Part shown: one piece after another, positions 14,900 through 15,783 of the stretch
How the letters are laid out: every line of letters begins with the position of its first letter
Numbering within the stretch: position 1 is the first letter of the stretch
From: an uncultured Bacteroidales bacterium
GTDB taxonomy: Bacteria > Bacteroidota > Bacteroidia > Bacteroidales > Muribaculaceae
Assembly (NCBI GenBank): GCA_900549375.1
Contig: URNY01000050.1
Coordinates: 1 to 15,783, forward strand
DNA: 15,783 nt
Direction: 5' to 3'
Made by a program: the position numbers and the translations under genes
Notes under the pieces: model-generated
The model's input: the letters and a program-made list of their open reading frames with translations, nothing else
Told to the model about the DNA's origin: nothing
The model's database searches: none

Positions 14900-15658
14900 T
14901 TAGAAACCTTTCGATTTGATAAAATCTTCGTAAATTTTAGAGAATATTTCGTTGTTCTCTTTCGGATAGCGCACGTCGGTAAAGACCTGCGCAAGCGTCT
15001 GCTTGCCGTTTTCCGCTATAAACTGGCGGCTATCCTCTCTCGACTCTTTCTCAGCGTAGATATCTTTAATTCCCTCTTCGGAATAATCATGATACTTCTC
15101 GGAATGCATAATAGCTCCGACAGGAATTCGATCGCTCAGCGGAGCCTCCCCTTCAGGATAACCAACCGTGAGCGTCGTCACCGGCACCACCAGATCAGGA
15201 AGTTGAAGAAATTCGGCAATCTGCGGAGCATTATAGGTAGTAGTGCCCAGATAGCAGCATCCAAGTCCGTTCATCTCTGCTATAGAGCAGAACTGTTGTG
15301 CGAACAGAGCTGTGTCGAGAAGTGCGCATACGAACGATTGGAAATTCCCGAAACCGGGGCATGCGTCGCTTGCTTCGCACCATTTTACGAATCTGTTGAA
15401 ATCGGCGCAAAAGGTCAGAACTACATCCGCCGATTCCACCGAAGGCTGATTGAAATGGAAAGGCGCAAGCTTCCGTTTGTTTTCCTCATCGCGTGTCACA
15501 ACAACACTGTAAAGCTGCATATTGCCTGTGGTGGGTGCGTGCGACGCCAGTTCGAGCATCTCCGAGAGCATTGCATCGTCGATACATTTGCCGCTATACT
15601 TTCTGACCGTCCTGCGGTTGCTGAAATAATCGGATTCCTTTATATTAACCATTTCCAT
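14900..15658 (-). CDS. Nitroreductase family flavoprotein (NfsA/FRP-like)
   Basis: This 252-aa cytoplasmic protein is an FMN-dependent nitroreductase-fold NAD(P)H oxidoreductase. N-terminal FMN phosphate contacts appear as RRTVRKYS (14-21), followed by ASHAPTTGNMQLYSVVV, the segment where the family binds flavin. The central GLGCCYLGTTTYN is a second flavin-binding region, and VPVTTLTVGYPEG ends the fold core. The C-terminal extension (about 190-252, with repeated Tyr, Glu and Lys) resembles that of NfsA/FRP-type members, which use it to bind NADPH. Possible substrates include nitroaromatics, quinones or other xenobiotics, and a physiological substrate cannot be named. The start at 15658 is used, and a Met at codon 3 is also possible. 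It is read from a 67-bp gap after the tRNA gene and its terminator, which makes an independent promoter likely, but I see none matching the consensus. Confidence 0.9.
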   Translation of the reverse strand: MEMVNIKESDYFSNRRTVRKYSGKCIDDAMLSEMLELASHAPTTGNMQLYSVVVTRDEENKRKLAPFHFNQPSVESADVVLTFCADFNRFVKWCEASDACPGFGNFQSFVCALLDTALFAQQFCSIAEMNGLGCCYLGTTTYNAPQIAEFLQLPDLVVPVTTLTVGYPEGEAPLSDRIPVGAIMHSEKYHDYSEEGIKDIYAEKESREDSRQFIAENGKQTLAQVFTDVRYPKENNEIFSKIYEDFIKSKGF

Positions 15659-15696
15659 TCAGTTATAAAATTAATTTCAAAGCCTGTAAAAGCGAA

Positions 15697-15721
15697 AGGA
15701 GGGCGGTTTTGCCGTCCTCCT
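15697..15721 (-). terminator. Terminator directly behind the tRNA-Arg gene
   Basis: AGGAGGGCGG (15697-15706) pairs with CCGTCCTCCT (15712-15721) around TTTTG, with one G-T wobble. On the - strand the stem begins 4 bp after the tRNA 3' end and is followed by TTCGCTTTTA, a short T-rich tract. This is a typical intrinsic terminator for a tRNA transcript and insulates it from the nitroreductase gene downstream. Confidence 0.85.
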
Positions 15722-15725
15722 CTTG

Positions 15726-15783
15726 TGACTCGTGCAGGATTCAAACCTGCAACCTTCTGATCCGTAGTCAGATGCTCTATTCA
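15726..15783 (-). tRNA. tRNA-Arg (anticodon ACG), 5' end cut by window edge
   Basis: Read on the - strand, the sequence gives the 3' part of a D arm (AGAGC), an anticodon stem TCTGA/TCAGA around the loop CTACGGA (anticodon ACG), a 5-nt variable loop AGGTT, a T stem GCAGG/CCTGC with loop TTTGAAT, and a 3' acceptor strand ACGAGTC plus discriminator A at 15726. The bases after it are CAAG, so the CCA end is not encoded and must be added after transcription. The acceptor 5' strand (expected GACTCGT) and most of the D loop lie beyond 15783. ACG would be edited to ICG by TadA to read CGU, CGC and CGA codons. Confidence 0.93.

Noticed and set aside
15089..15760. Long + strand open frame (223 codons) opposite the nitroreductase and running into the tRNA region
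   Set aside because: It is antisense to a clear nitroreductase, its translation has no recognisable domain, and it reads into the terminator and tRNA. It is an antisense shadow.

Overview
The window looks like a chromosome segment from a Bacteroidales bacterium, possibly Muribaculaceae-like. The evidence is a clear Bacteroidetes-type promoter (TTTG, 19 bp, TAnnTTTG), no Shine-Dalgarno-like leaders where I looked, a Bacteroidetes-style exported GH36 and TolC, and moderately GC-rich genes separated by AT-rich gaps. The genus is an inference.

Left part (1-5591, + strand): the 3' end of glpC (membrane-anchor/Fe-S subunit of anaerobic glycerol-3-phosphate dehydrogenase), a GlpT-type glycerol-3-phosphate:phosphate antiporter with enlarged periplasmic loops, and a HAD-IIA phosphatase whose start codon overlaps the glpT stop. 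Together they take up, oxidise and possibly dephosphorylate glycerol phosphate. An exported GH36 alpha-galactosidase follows 43 bp later. A perfect 14-bp hairpin then separates it from the convergent yqgE gene (5732-6355, - strand).

Middle part (6482-14419, + strand): one long apparent operon from a single well-defined promoter whose start region carries a 22-bp near-palindrome built on a tandem octamer, a likely GntR operator. Gene order is a YtrB-like ABC ATPase, a six-TM ABC-2-like permease, a short YtrA-type GntR regulator, a previously untracked 36-codon single-TM miniprotein, a MacB/LolD-like ATPase, two different MacB/FtsX-fold permeases, a MacA/HlyD-type adaptor and a TolC-family outer-membrane channel. 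The layout suggests a self-regulated drug or envelope-stress efflux locus that combines an inner-membrane ABC pair with a MacAB-TolC-type tripartite pump using a heterodimeric permease.

Right part (14420-15783): a structured 171-bp gap, a small highly charged amphipathic protein (74 aa), a convergent terminator hairpin, a nitroreductase-family flavoprotein on the - strand, and at the edge a 5'-truncated tRNA-Arg(ACG) on the - strand followed at once by its own terminator.

Most of the window is recognisable families. The points most worth checking are the operator/promoter architecture, the miniprotein between regulator and pump, and a Cys-to-Trp replacement in the second CCG motif of GlpC. 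I saw no CRISPR array, IS element, phage gene or toxin-antitoxin pair.
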